NCBI GenBank assembly: GCA_017962445.1
Contig: JAGCVI010000004.1
Span: 1-64,000, forward strand
DNA length: 64,000 bases
Direction: 5' to 3'
From: Bacteroidales bacterium
GTDB taxonomy: Bacteria > Bacteroidota > Bacteroidia > Bacteroidales > P3
In this document: positions 15,201 through 23,740 of the stretch, piece by piece
Layout of the letters: each line of letters begins with the position of its first letter
Position numbering within the stretch: the first letter of the stretch is position 1
The notes under the pieces: model-generated
Databases searched by the model: none
Seen by the model: the letters and a program-made list of their open reading frames with translations, nothing else
What the model was told of the DNA's origin: nothing
Program-made: the position numbers and the translations under genes

Positions 15201-16514
15201 CTACAATCCAATCCCTCCTACACACACCGAGTCGCTAGCCTGCGTACCCTCCTCGTTCACAAATGCCAGGTACAGATACCCTTCCGTGCCTTTCCATCCC
15301 TGCGGGTAGTCCAGCCTCACATTTCCGTCGCCACGCAAGGCTCCGTAGGTGTTCATCACCGTGTCGTCATGCTCCGCGTCATACAGCAGCATTATCAGTC
15401 CGTCCGTGCTCTCGCCGTCGTCTGTATTCCAACTTATCTCCAATCCCGATTCCCTCACCACGGCCTTTACCTCCTTCGGTGCCGCCAACGGCCCTTGTGA
15501 CAGCTTCACCTTCGTCAAGTCCAGCTTCAGGTCGGGCCACTCACCGACAACCGCTGTCTTCAGGTTCGCCGACATCGCCGCCGCATGGTGCAGCGTCTCG
15601 CCGGCAACACTGTTGAATCCCACCAAAACAAACGCATGCACCTTCGACAGGAAACCGTTCAGCAGCTTGAAACGTCCGCGGTTGGCTTTCTGTGCCTCAG
15701 TGGGCTCCTTGTCGCTACGTCTCGGCATCGCACGCATATACACATTGCCGTCTCGGCTTGTAAAGTTTACCGGACCCAGTTTACCCTTAATGCCGTAAAC
15801 GTCAGGATTCTTTGGCTTGCGATGACTCTTCGGTTTCGGACGCGAATGGGCTTTGTGCAGCCTCTGCGGGTCGAATTCGCATATGTTCTCCGGCATCAGC
15901 GTAACCGTGCCTGCATACACCGAATCGCTCGCCAGCGACCTCTTGACATTCACTGTAGCCAAGTATGCGTTCACCGTGTCGCCCTTCCATTCCGGCGGGT
16001 ACACTATCGTCACCTCGCAGACCTCCGCAGCCGTATCCAGATCCATCACCGACTCGCGCCTTTCGCCGTTATACAGCACCGCCATGACTCTAAGACCCTT
16101 GTCAACACCTGTCCAACTGATAGTCACACTGTTGTCCACATTCTGTACTATACGCGCCTCTTGGGGCTGCGGCAACGGTCCATGCGACACTTTGACACGG
16201 CTCATATCCAGTTCAAATCTCGGATATTCGCCGTTGAACGCACTGTGGAAATTCGCCGAGATGGCTCTGTGAATAGGCTTTGCCTTGTTCTCGCCCTGAC
16301 CGAAACCCACGCCGATAAAGGTCCGCATCGGACTGAACAGCCGCGCCAGCGTGCTGAACTTTATCGGTCCCTGCAGCACCGCCTCGGGACGTTTCGTCTC
16401 CGTGTCCTTCGGCATCATCTGCAGCACCACCTTCTTCTTCCATCTCTTCACCTGCACATTGTCGCCGATTTTCTTCGGCATCTCCTCTATCTTCTTGTCA
16501 TCAATAGTAGCCAT
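15201..16514 (-). CDS. Protein with two DUF6266-like domains
   Basis: Residues about 1-220 and 235-437 are two copies of the same architecture. Each has a basic start, an L-G-P/Q-G-P...F-T/S-x-x-A/G-x-V motif, an Arg/Lys-rich helix with a [FV]-[IV]-x-V-G-F motif, an A-x-S-A-N-[FL] segment, an L-D-[ML]-[ST]-[RK]-V-K-[VL]-S-x-G-P-L motif, then a fibronectin-like V-x-I-S-W strand pair. This matches the DUF6266 family, of unknown function and usually single-domain. No signal peptide is evident. I prefer the ATG at 16514 (M-A-T-I-D-D). A start at 16556 overlapping the upstream stop by 4 bases (ATGA) is also possible, which would mean coupling to the WG gene. Confidence 0.72.
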   Translation of the reverse strand: MATIDDKKIEEMPKKIGDNVQVKRWKKKVVLQMMPKDTETKRPEAVLQGPIKFSTLARLFSPMRTFIGVGFGQGENKAKPIHRAISANFHSAFNGEYPRFELDMSRVKVSHGPLPQPQEARIVQNVDNSVTISWTGVDKGLRVMAVLYNGERRESVMDLDTAAEVCEVTIVYPPEWKGDTVNAYLATVNVKRSLASDSVYAGTVTLMPENICEFDPQRLHKAHSRPKPKSHRKPKNPDVYGIKGKLGPVNFTSRDGNVYMRAMPRRSDKEPTEAQKANRGRFKLLNGFLSKVHAFVLVGFNSVAGETLHHAAAMSANLKTAVVGEWPDLKLDLTKVKLSQGPLAAPKEVKAVVRESGLEISWNTDDGESTDGLIMLLYDAEHDDTVMNTYGALRGDGNVRLDYPQGWKGTEGYLYLAFVNEEGTQASDSVCVGGIGL

Positions 16515-16552
16515 ATCTTTGTTTTTTTTTTCAACACAGACACACACTCGCA

Positions 16553-17683
16553 TCATTCAGCTGGCGCGCAATCTGGTTTTACATCTGCCTCGACCGTCTC
16601 GTTATTCTCAATGTCTGAGTAATCCTTATCCTTTTTCTTTTGCTTCCAGATATACTTCCCCGTCTTGTCGATAATGCCTCTGACATCGCCTTTCTCAACA
16701 TATACGTAGCCGTTCGAGAAGAACCCTGCCTCGTCAAACTGCAACTCTATTGCCAATTTGCCTGTCGAGTCCACATAGCCCCACTTACCGTTTTCACATA
16801 CCGTCGTCATACCTTCCCTGGGTGTGCCGTACCCTGTAAATCTCGGAGTTATTGTATATTTCCCCGTCCTGTCTATAAATCCGGCTTTGTCATCCACGAC
16901 CACCAGCGCCGCACTGCCCGAAAAAGCAAATGCATAATCAAACTGAGGCGCTATCACCATCTTGCCGGTCTTGTCTATGAAACCCCATTTGTCGTTTATC
17001 TCCGCTGGTGCCAGCCCGTTCGAGAATGAAGATGCATATTTATACTGCGGCTCTATCACATACTTTCCTGTCTTGTTCACATAACCATAATTATCATTTT
17101 CTGACAGCTTCACATCCGCAAGCCCCTCCGAGAAGGAGCCCACCATGTAATATTGTGGCTCTATAACTACCTTGCCTGTTTTGTCTATGAACCCATACTT
17201 ACCGTTAATCTCCACCGCGGCGAGGCCTTCTGAAAAATCACGAACGTTGTCATACTGAAAAGCCACAACCATCTTTCCCGTTTTGTCAATAAAACCCCAT
17301 TTGCCTGTTTCCTTGGCTCCTGCATTCACTGCTGCCAAGCCTTCTGAGAATTCATTTGCCGAATTATACTGCGGAGCGATCGCCCATTTCCCTTCCTTGT
17401 CTATATAGCCTGCCTTTCCACTTTCAAAGTCGCAAACGGCTGCCAGCCCCTCTTTGAAATCTCCGGCATACGAGAACTTGCCCTTTATGGCCACTTCACC
17501 GTTCTCGTTGACATACCCGTACTTGTAATCATCCATCCTGACAGATATCAGCACTTCCCTGCTGATGTTTTTCTTATCCTTGCTCCTCTTGCCCTTTCCA
17601 CTATTACCCCCGCAAGCCACAACCATCACCGTAGCAGCCACAACCACCCCCACCACTAACATTTTAATAAAAAATCTTTTCAT
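16553..17683 (-). CDS. WG-repeat lipoprotein 5
   Basis: A 376-residue protein starting at M-K-R-F-F-I-K, chosen because a lipoprotein signal follows at once (V-V-A-C-G-G, cysteine near residue 23). After a Lys-rich linker there are nine WG repeats, two of them with Asn instead of Asp (G-Y-V-N), then an acidic, Lys-rich tail. It is the first gene of the minus-strand WG block. Its stop overlaps a possible start of the DUF6266 gene. The upstream 70 bases hold a GAATTAT-type heptamer array rather than a clear promoter. Confidence 0.86.
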   Translation of the reverse strand: MKRFFIKMLVVGVVVAATVMVVACGGNSGKGKRSKDKKNISREVLISVRMDDYKYGYVNENGEVAIKGKFSYAGDFKEGLAAVCDFESGKAGYIDKEGKWAIAPQYNSANEFSEGLAAVNAGAKETGKWGFIDKTGKMVVAFQYDNVRDFSEGLAAVEINGKYGFIDKTGKVVIEPQYYMVGSFSEGLADVKLSENDNYGYVNKTGKYVIEPQYKYASSFSNGLAPAEINDKWGFIDKTGKMVIAPQFDYAFAFSGSAALVVVDDKAGFIDRTGKYTITPRFTGYGTPREGMTTVCENGKWGYVDSTGKLAIELQFDEAGFFSNGYVYVEKGDVRGIIDKTGKYIWKQKKKDKDYSDIENNETVEADVKPDCAPAE

Positions 17684-17728
17684 GTTACTTTGTTTTTTGT
17701 TATAATAATTCAAAATTAATCTATCCCT

Positions 17729-17792
17729 TTCAAAATTCATAATTCAACCTTCATAATTCATAATTAACCAACCATTAACCACGAACTCTTCT
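17729..17792 (-). repeat. Heptamer array (GAATTAT and GGTTAAT types)
   Basis: On the minus strand it reads as consecutive 7-mers such as GAATTAT, GAAGGTT and GAATTTT, with GGTTAAT-like units beside them. It fills the gap between the polyferredoxin gene and WG-repeat protein 5. Confidence 0.65.
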
Positions 17793-17799
17793 CCCATTC

Positions 17800-19284
17800 T
17801 CACTCCCTATGCCTCTCATACCCGTTAACATATATTGCCGAGAACGGTCTCGACGGGCAAAGGTACTCACATGCACCGCAGCCTATGCACCTCTCCTCCA
17901 CCACCTGCGGCACCAGTATCGTCATCGGCAGTCCCGGATCGGAACCTTTCTCTTTGGGTATCATCACGATGGCATCCGACGGACAATGCCGTGCACAGTT
18001 GCCGCACTTCACATTCTCTGTATATGGCAGACAACGATCCTTGACAAGAATGGCAATACCAATCCTGATGTTGCTCTTCTCCTCTCTGGTCACGGGCCTT
18101 ATGGCTCCCGACGGACACACCTCGCCGCACCGCGTGCACTCCGGCCTGCAGAACCCGCGCTCGAACGACATCTCTGGCTGCAACATAGTGTCCAGCTTCT
18201 TCGACGGCCTCAACACATGGTTCGGACATTCCGTCACACACAGCTGGCATCCCGTACAGCGTGTGCTGAAGTTCTTCAGACTCCGCGACCCCGCAGGTTT
18301 CAACGGCACACCGCGTGTCGGCACCTGCTTCTGCTCCACGGCGGCTAAGCCTCCGTCAATCTTTTTCTCTTGCGCCGACAGCAATGCAGTACTACCCAAT
18401 ACAGCAGTGGTAATCAAAAATTTACGCTTATCCTCGTCTACCTTTCCGTCATCGTTCTTCAGCGTGAAACGTCCTGCCTTGTAATGCAGTGCGTCAAACT
18501 TGCATTTGCTGATACAGTCCATGCACGACACACAACGCGAATAGTCAATCCTATGGTTTTCAATGTCTATACACGACGCTTTGCAGTTTTTCTCGCACTT
18601 ACGGCAGTTCTTGCACTTGTCTGCGTCGATCACCGGACGGAAAATCGAAAACCGCGACACCAGTCCCAGCACCGTGCCAACCGGACACACCGTGTTGCAC
18701 CACGTCCGGCCTCGTCTCAACGCCAGGAAACCGACCACGACAACGGTCGCCACAGCCACAGCCAGCGACACACTGCTCTTCAGCCAGATGTCCACAGCGT
18801 AGAAATCGTAGCTACCTTTCCGTTCTGCAGCGGCAGCCAAAAGATTATTGATTTTCAGATATAAAGGCTGCATCAAATTGGCGACTATGCGTCCGTATGC
18901 GCTGTAGGGTGCCACCAGTATTGCCACGCCGTTAAGGCCCACAATAGTCAGCAACACAAACAACGCCAACACTGTGTATCTCACCCACTTGTTTTCCTTC
19001 ACATAGTGGAATCGGTTCTTCTTCACTATACGCGCCACGAAATTGAATCCGTCCTGCATCACACCAAGAGGACATACCACCGAACAATACCAACGTCCGA
19101 ACAGAAGCGTGAAAACCAATATCACAGCCACTATAACAAAGCTCGTCGCCATCACCGCGGGAAGGAACTGGACTTTAGCCATCCATCCTATATATTTGGG
19201 CAGAAAACCCGAAAAGTCAAGAAACAACGCAGTGATTCCCAGACAAAACAACACTGCCAAAAATATTCGTATTATCCTCAACAT
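17800..19284 (-). CDS. Membrane-bound polyferredoxin (NapH/NapG-like)
   Basis: An electron-transfer protein of about 494 residues. The N-terminal half has four or five membrane helices with two W-C-x-x-x-C-P motifs (WYCSVVCPLG and WCNTVCPVG), typical of NapH-type quinol-interacting proteins. The C-terminal half carries cysteine clusters for about six [4Fe-4S] sites, e.g. CKNCRKCEKNC, CVSCMDCISKC, CTGCQLCVTEC, CIGCGACEYLC. It looks like NapH fused to a NapF/G-like ferredoxin. The start is set at the ATG at 19284 because the upstream extension begins with TTG inside the promoter. The redox partner is not in the window. Confidence 0.85.
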   Translation of the reverse strand: MLRIIRIFLAVLFCLGITALFLDFSGFLPKYIGWMAKVQFLPAVMATSFVIVAVILVFTLLFGRWYCSVVCPLGVMQDGFNFVARIVKKNRFHYVKENKWVRYTVLALFVLLTIVGLNGVAILVAPYSAYGRIVANLMQPLYLKINNLLAAAAERKGSYDFYAVDIWLKSSVSLAVAVATVVVVGFLALRRGRTWCNTVCPVGTVLGLVSRFSIFRPVIDADKCKNCRKCEKNCKASCIDIENHRIDYSRCVSCMDCISKCKFDALHYKAGRFTLKNDDGKVDEDKRKFLITTAVLGSTALLSAQEKKIDGGLAAVEQKQVPTRGVPLKPAGSRSLKNFSTRCTGCQLCVTECPNHVLRPSKKLDTMLQPEMSFERGFCRPECTRCGEVCPSGAIRPVTREEKSNIRIGIAILVKDRCLPYTENVKCGNCARHCPSDAIVMIPKEKGSDPGLPMTILVPQVVEERCIGCGACEYLCPSRPFSAIYVNGYERHRE

Positions 19285-19302
19285 GATATTCCAAATTTTT
19301 TG

Positions 19303-19310
19303 CAAAAATA
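19303..19310 (-). promoter_or_regulatory. -7 element for the polyferredoxin gene
   Basis: TATTTTTG on the minus strand, 19 bases before the chosen start codon. It is back to back with the SulP promoter 22 bases away. Confidence 0.6.
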
Positions 19311-19331
19311 ATGAAAAATCCTCAAAAGTCG

Positions 19332-19339
19332 TACCTTTG
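19332..19339 (+). promoter_or_regulatory. -7 element for the SulP transporter gene
   Basis: TACCTTTG, matching TAnnTTTG. The transcript would have a leader of about 70 bases before the ATG at 19417. Confidence 0.65.
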
Positions 19340-19416
19340 CAATTATAAAAAAATGGCAGAACCGATACAACAATCTGTATATTAATAATATAAATATATT
19401 AATAAAAACATAGAAC

Positions 19417-21126
19417 ATGGCAATTCTCAATACTAACAACCTCAAAGGCGACATCTTTGGCGGCATCACCGCCGGTATCGTTGCCCTCCCCCTCGCTCTC
19501 GCATTCGGCATCCAGGCTTTCGGCGGCATCGGCCCCGAAGGCGCATCCATAGGTGCATACGCTGGACTCGTCGGTGCCACTCTCCTTGGCTTCTTCGCTG
19601 CCCTCTTCGGCGGCACTCACAGCCAAATCAGCGGCCCCACAGGTCCCATGACGGTTATCAGCGCCACCCTTATCACCGGCGCCTTCACCGCTCCTGGCGG
19701 CAATCTCTCCACCGTCCTCGTCGCCATGGCTCTCGCCGCCATCTTCTGCGGCCTTTTCCAGATTCTATTCGGAATCATCAAGATAGGCAAATACGTACGC
19801 TACATTCCCTACCCCGTCCTCAGCGGATTCATGTCGGGCATCGGCGTCATCATCATCCTCCAGCAGCTCTACCCTCTCATCGGTCAGAGCAAAGGCGGCT
19901 CTATGATCGACCTCCTCGTCGGTCTTCCCGGGGCTGTCTCCAGCATCAGCACCACAGCCCTTCTACTCGGTATCGGAACCGTAGTCATCATTTACCTCTT
20001 CCCTCTAATCACCAAGAAGGTGCCGTCAACTCTTGTGGCTCTCATCATTATGACTGTAGTCTCGCTGTTCATCAATATGAGCGGTGTACCTATCATCGGT
20101 GAAATACCGTCGGGTCTGCCTATGCCTTTCTTCGCCAACAGCTCCGTGTCTCTCGGCGACATCAACTGGGGTACAGTCATTTCCGCGGCTCTCATCCCCG
20201 GTCTCACACTCGCCGGTCTCGGCTCCATCGACACCCTGCTCACCTCTGTAGTGGCCGACAACATTACCAAGACCAAGCACAACAGCAACCGCGAACTGAT
20301 TGGACAAGGCATCGGTAACGCCATCGCCGGACTCTTCTGCGGACTCCCAGGCGCAGGCGCAACAATGCGTACCGTCGTCAACGTCAAAAGCGGCGGACGT
20401 ACACAGCTCTCCGGCGTGGTCCACGCTCTGTTCCTGCTGGCCATCATGCTGGGTCTCGGTTCTGTGGTCAAATACGTGCCTCTGTCTGTCCTCGCCGGTA
20501 TCCTCATCACCGTCGGCTGGGGTATCATCGATTTCCGCGGTTTCAAGGATCTGCCCAAGATTCCGCGTGCCGACGCCGTCGTGCTCATCGTCGTCTTCCT
20601 CGTCACCGTCTTCGTCGACCTCCTCACCGCTGTCGGTATCGGCATGGTCATCGCCTGTGTACTCTTCATGAAACGCGCCTCCGACCTCGTCGAGGGCGGC
20701 TACAGCAGCCAGGAACTCACCAACTTCGACAAGGAAAGCCCTTGGGACGACGAACACGGCATGCCCGACACCGTGGCTCACAAAATCTACGTCCAGCGAC
20801 TCAACGGACCCATATTCTTCGGCACCATCAACAAGTTCAAGGAGGTCATGACCGACGTGCCCACCGATGCCAAGATTGTCATCATACGCATGCGTCTCGT
20901 TTCCTTCATGGACCAGAGCGGACTCTACGCCATGGAAGAAGCTATTAAGGACATACAGTCCCGCGGCACACAGGTCCTCATGACTATCATCCAGCCGCAA
21001 CCCATGTACATGCTCAAAACTCATAACGTCATCCCTGCCGTAGTCCCAGAAGACCACACCTTCAAGACCTTCGAGGACTGCACGGCATACCTCAACGCCA
21101 TCACCTCTAATATCAACGAACAATAG
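19417..21126 (+). CDS. SulP-family anion transporter with STAS domain
   Basis: A 569-residue inner-membrane protein. The N-terminal ~420 residues hold about 12-14 hydrophobic segments, with the family signature near the start (G-I-V-A-L-P-L-A-L-A-F-G) and a G-P-T-G-P-M motif. A cytoplasmic STAS domain occupies about residues 445-560 (I-Y-V-Q-R-L-N-G-P-I-F-F-G; the M-R-L-V-S-F-M-D-Q-S-G segment). SulP proteins move sulfate, bicarbonate or dicarboxylates. The substrate is not readable here and no sulfate-assimilation or carbonic-anhydrase gene is adjacent. The next gene follows after 16 bases. Confidence 0.92.
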   Translation: MAILNTNNLKGDIFGGITAGIVALPLALAFGIQAFGGIGPEGASIGAYAGLVGATLLGFFAALFGGTHSQISGPTGPMTVISATLITGAFTAPGGNLSTVLVAMALAAIFCGLFQILFGIIKIGKYVRYIPYPVLSGFMSGIGVIIILQQLYPLIGQSKGGSMIDLLVGLPGAVSSISTTALLLGIGTVVIIYLFPLITKKVPSTLVALIIMTVVSLFINMSGVPIIGEIPSGLPMPFFANSSVSLGDINWGTVISAALIPGLTLAGLGSIDTLLTSVVADNITKTKHNSNRELIGQGIGNAIAGLFCGLPGAGATMRTVVNVKSGGRTQLSGVVHALFLLAIMLGLGSVVKYVPLSVLAGILITVGWGIIDFRGFKDLPKIPRADAVVLIVVFLVTVFVDLLTAVGIGMVIACVLFMKRASDLVEGGYSSQELTNFDKESPWDDEHGMPDTVAHKIYVQRLNGPIFFGTINKFKEVMTDVPTDAKIVIIRMRLVSFMDQSGLYAMEEAIKDIQSRGTQVLMTIIQPQPMYMLKTHNVIPAVVPEDHTFKTFEDCTAYLNAITSNINEQ

Positions 21127-21142
21127 AGCCCGTCCCATAATA

Positions 21143-22066
21143 ATGTCCGTCCGCCCGCTCCAGCACCTCTGCCTTAAAGCTGTCGTCGAATCGCCTCTCT
21201 GGCCTTTCCTCGTCAAACGCGACATGCAACGCGCCGTCAAGACTTATTGGCTCTACAAGATGCGCCGGCCGCTCGACCTCGACAACACTCAGACTCTCAA
21301 CGAAAAAATCCAATGGCTTAAGCTCCACGGCAACACCGCCCTCTGGACCGACTATGCCGACAAGCTCAAAGTCAAGCAACTCCTCGCCGAACAGGGCTTT
21401 GCACAGTATCTCATTCCCACCCTCGGGGTCTGGACCTCGGCCGACGACATCGACATCAATTCTCTCCCCGACCGCTTTGTGCTTAAATGCACCCACGACT
21501 GTGGCTCCACCATCGTCGTCAACGACAAAAACACTGCCGACTGGCGGAAAATACGCCGCCAGCTCAACCGCCATCTGCGCCGCACCTACGGCTACCACGC
21601 CATCGAACCGCACTACTTCAACATACCACCGCACATCATTGCCGAACAGACCATCGGCTCTCCCGAATACTACCAGCGCCACCATTCGCTCAACGACTAC
21701 AAGTTCTGGTGCTTCGACGGCCACGCCGAACTCTGCTTCGTATGCTACAACCGCGCAACAGGCAGCCAGCAGCACCACTCCATGAAAGACCTCTACACCG
21801 CACACGGCTTCACACCGCTGCGCGAAGGTCTCATAGAAAAAGTACGGCCCATCGGCGACCCGCTGCCTAAACCTGAAAACTACGACGAAATGGTAGCTCT
21901 TGCCGAACGGCTGTCCGTCGGCCATCCGCAAGTGCGCGTCGACCTCTACAATGTCGACGGCAAAATCTATTTTGGGGAATTGACATTCACCTCCTACGGC
22001 GGCATCATGCGCAACTTCACCGACGACATGCAGCACCGCCTCGGCTCCCTCGTCACCACAAACTAA
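21143..22066 (+). CDS. TupA-like ATP-grasp protein, glycopolymer-related
   Basis: A 307-residue cytoplasmic protein of the TupA-like ATP-grasp family. Signs are the start region K-M-R-R-P-L-D-L-D-N-T-Q-T-L-N-E-K-I-Q-W, the DKLKVKQLLAEQG helix, RFVLKCTHDCGS with the ATP-binding Lys, a late D-Y-K-F-W-C-F-D-G strand, and VRVDLYNVDGKIYFGELTF with metal-binding acidic residues. Family members occur in capsule and teichuronopeptide-type gene clusters and are thought to join amino acids or other acids to sugar polymers. It sits 16 bases after SulP but no polysaccharide cluster is visible, so its target is unknown. Confidence 0.82.
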   Translation: MSVRPLQHLCLKAVVESPLWPFLVKRDMQRAVKTYWLYKMRRPLDLDNTQTLNEKIQWLKLHGNTALWTDYADKLKVKQLLAEQGFAQYLIPTLGVWTSADDIDINSLPDRFVLKCTHDCGSTIVVNDKNTADWRKIRRQLNRHLRRTYGYHAIEPHYFNIPPHIIAEQTIGSPEYYQRHHSLNDYKFWCFDGHAELCFVCYNRATGSQQHHSMKDLYTAHGFTPLREGLIEKVRPIGDPLPKPENYDEMVALAERLSVGHPQVRVDLYNVDGKIYFGELTFTSYGGIMRNFTDDMQHRLGSLVTTN

Positions 22067-22268
22067 TACGCCCCAATCCATTATCACCGTATTTACCATC
22101 AGCACTATAGCCGCTATTATTACTATAGCCACTATCAAAACCATCTCTAAAAACACACCTCCTCCCAGCCCACGAAATCCGCAGCAGCACCACACTTTTG
22201 CTTTACTCCCTCTTCACCAAAATATCTCATTCCCCAAAAATAATTTTTAACGAATGATAAAAAATGTG

Positions 22269-22288
22269 TATCTTTGCAGTCGCTTTCG
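22269..22288 (+). promoter_or_regulatory. Stable-RNA type promoter upstream of a candidate ncRNA
   Basis: TATCTTTGCAGTCGCTTTCG, with the same invariant bases as the tRNA promoters. No tRNA follows and no protein-coding gene begins for nearly 400 bases. Confidence 0.75.
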
Positions 22289-22520
22289 ATAGGAAGAAAG
22301 CATAGCAAGAAAAGCATTGCAATATTGTCCTGTTATTGAAAACGCCAAATTTCTAGAAGGAGGACCGAGCATTTTGCTTTCGCTTGATTGTGTATGCTAT
22401 ACCCATAGCATATCCTCAGGCGTGAGATATGTTTCCCAAAAGTTCGTTCCTTCAAAGGTGATTGGCGTTACCTCAATAACAACGGACATGAGCACATAAC
22501 CTCATGCCTTTTCTTATTGG
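22282..22520 (+). ncRNA. Candidate structured non-coding RNA (possibly 6S-like)
   Basis: About 240 nt between a tRNA-type promoter and an AT-rich end. Nested long-range pairings are visible: 22307-22317 with 22504-22515 (11 bp, one bulge), 22327-22330 with 22484-22487, 22331-22338 (TGTTATTG) with 22474-22481 (CAATAACA), 22341-22346 with 22464-22469, and 22356-22361 with 22448-22453. A perfect 8 bp hairpin with an ACCC loop lies at 22393-22412. Together they form a rod with an internal bubble and apical hairpins, like 6S RNA in general shape. The family is not established from sequence alone; tmRNA and RNase P RNA were considered and do not fit. Confidence 0.6.
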
Positions 22521-22649
22521 TATTAATTAACATTCCGTTGGAGGGTCGGAACAAAAAGTTGTTCCTCGGACGTGTCGGACTATGTTTTGACTACATACGC
22601 ACATATATTCGCACATATACATGTAATTGTGAAACGAAAACCTTACATT

Positions 22650-22676
22650 ATGAATAAGCAAATTAAGATAAACTAA
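22650..22676 (+). other. Possible 8-codon leader peptide before the island operon
   Basis: ATG AAT AAG ... AAC TAA encodes M-N-K-Q-I-K-I-N, and its stop overlaps the next start as TAATG. This could couple translation into the first island gene or be chance in AT-rich DNA. Confidence 0.3.
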
Positions 22677-23323
22677 TGCAAGAAGAAGATAACATCAAGT
22701 GGGAAAATTTGATTTTTTATGGAATGGAGCAACGCTCTGCACCTGCAAAAGATAGGGATTACACCAACCTATACATGGAATTAATAGATAAGTGTAGTCC
22801 AAAACACTACTTGGATACAACGAAGTTCGATTCCGCCAAGAATATATATGCAGAACTCAAAAAAGTAAAGAGAGAGTATGAACTCGCTGATGAGATTCCC
22901 GAAAAGCCTCTTATCCCTATACGTGATAGAGCCATACACGAACTTGGAATACAGATCCAGACCAAGCACAAAGTAGACCATCTCATGCAGTACTTTGATC
23001 CTGAAATCTATATAGACATGGATCCATATCCTATGGAGCGAATAAGGCAGGCAAATATTTTCCGCAAAAAAGTACTACAACATTCTGACGACATATTGGC
23101 AATTGAGGCGATTGAAAAGGAAGCCTCAGAGTTTATCTCCAGTCGAGATGAAGAAATTCTGAAGCAAGAGAAAAACGAACAACAGCGACGAAATCGCGAA
23201 GAGAAAGAGAAAAGGGAACAATATGAAAAAGAGAAAAGAAATGACTTGGTAGTTGCTTGTGTTATTATTGGATTGAGTTTGATCTTTTTTATAATTATGG
23301 TTTTTGCACCATTCGCAATTTAA
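22676..23323 (+). CDS. Island gene 1: charged coiled-coil protein with C-terminal membrane anchor
   Basis: A 215-residue protein of unknown family. Residues 1-130 are mixed alpha with no recognised motif. Residues about 150-190 are a strongly charged Glu/Lys/Arg/Gln helix predicted to be a coiled coil, and residues about 192-212 form one hydrophobic helix (V-A-C-V-I-I-G-L-S-L-I-F-F-I-I). It is probably a tail-anchored inner-membrane protein facing the cytoplasm. Codon use and base composition are much more AT-rich than in the genes to the left. First of six closely spaced genes (gaps from -4 to 22 bases). Confidence 0.72.
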   Translation: MQEEDNIKWENLIFYGMEQRSAPAKDRDYTNLYMELIDKCSPKHYLDTTKFDSAKNIYAELKKVKREYELADEIPEKPLIPIRDRAIHELGIQIQTKHKVDHLMQYFDPEIYIDMDPYPMERIRQANIFRKKVLQHSDDILAIEAIEKEASEFISSRDEEILKQEKNEQQRRNREEKEKREQYEKEKRNDLVVACVIIGLSLIFFIIMVFAPFAI

Positions 23324-23331
23324 AAAATACT

Positions 23332-23736
23332 ATGTCATCATTTGCAAACATTTGGATTTGGATAAAAGATTGGTTCGAGGATAGAAGCGAGCGCACCAAA
23401 CTGATACGCAGTTTCAACAAGGCTGCCCGCGAGGCCTTTGTTATTGGTATTGCACCTGTGCTGTTGCAGGCCACTATTTCAAAAGGTTACAGGCCATATC
23501 GTCATCAATTTTCGAGCCTATTGGGTGGAAGTGGATTCCGTATCAAGGCTATGTCAGGCAGACAACTAACCAAAGATGATATTGCGAGTATCGGTGCTGT
23601 AGTACTTGCTGATAATATATTGGTTCGCCGTTTGGTAGTCCTCGGCTTCGATACTTTCGAAGTTCATTGCGACGTGGGTACATACGGCTGCCGCTGGCAG
23701 TTGTACGATTTTATTTTAATTGGATCAAATAGTTAA
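23332..23736 (+). CDS. Island gene 2: small protein of unknown function
   Basis: A 134-residue protein with an aromatic N-terminal segment (I-W-I-W-I-K-D-W-F), a basic helix, then an alpha/beta body ending D-V-G-T-Y-G-C-R-W-Q-L. No signal peptide and no family recognised. The start at 23332 (M-S-S-F-A-N) is preferred because the longer frame would overlap the membrane segment of gene 1. It lies 8 bases after gene 1 and 4 bases before gene 3, so translation is probably coupled along the operon. Confidence 0.7.
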   Translation: MSSFANIWIWIKDWFEDRSERTKLIRSFNKAAREAFVIGIAPVLLQATISKGYRPYRHQFSSLLGGSGFRIKAMSGRQLTKDDIASIGAVVLADNILVRRLVVLGFDTFEVHCDVGTYGCRWQLYDFILIGSNS

Positions 23737-23740
23737 GACA

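Noticed and set aside
20026..21240. A 404-residue minus-strand frame opposite SulP
   Set aside because: Acidic low-complexity antisense frame; the SulP transporter with STAS domain is unambiguous.
22378..22386. A second GCTTTCG inside the candidate RNA as another promoter
   Set aside because: It lacks a TAnnTTTG element at the right spacing upstream and sits in the apical hairpin region.
22269..22520. tmRNA or RNase P RNA as identity of the candidate RNA
   Set aside because: No tRNA-like ends or tag-peptide frame as in tmRNA, and none of the conserved RNase P core such as a GAGGAAAGTCC block was found.
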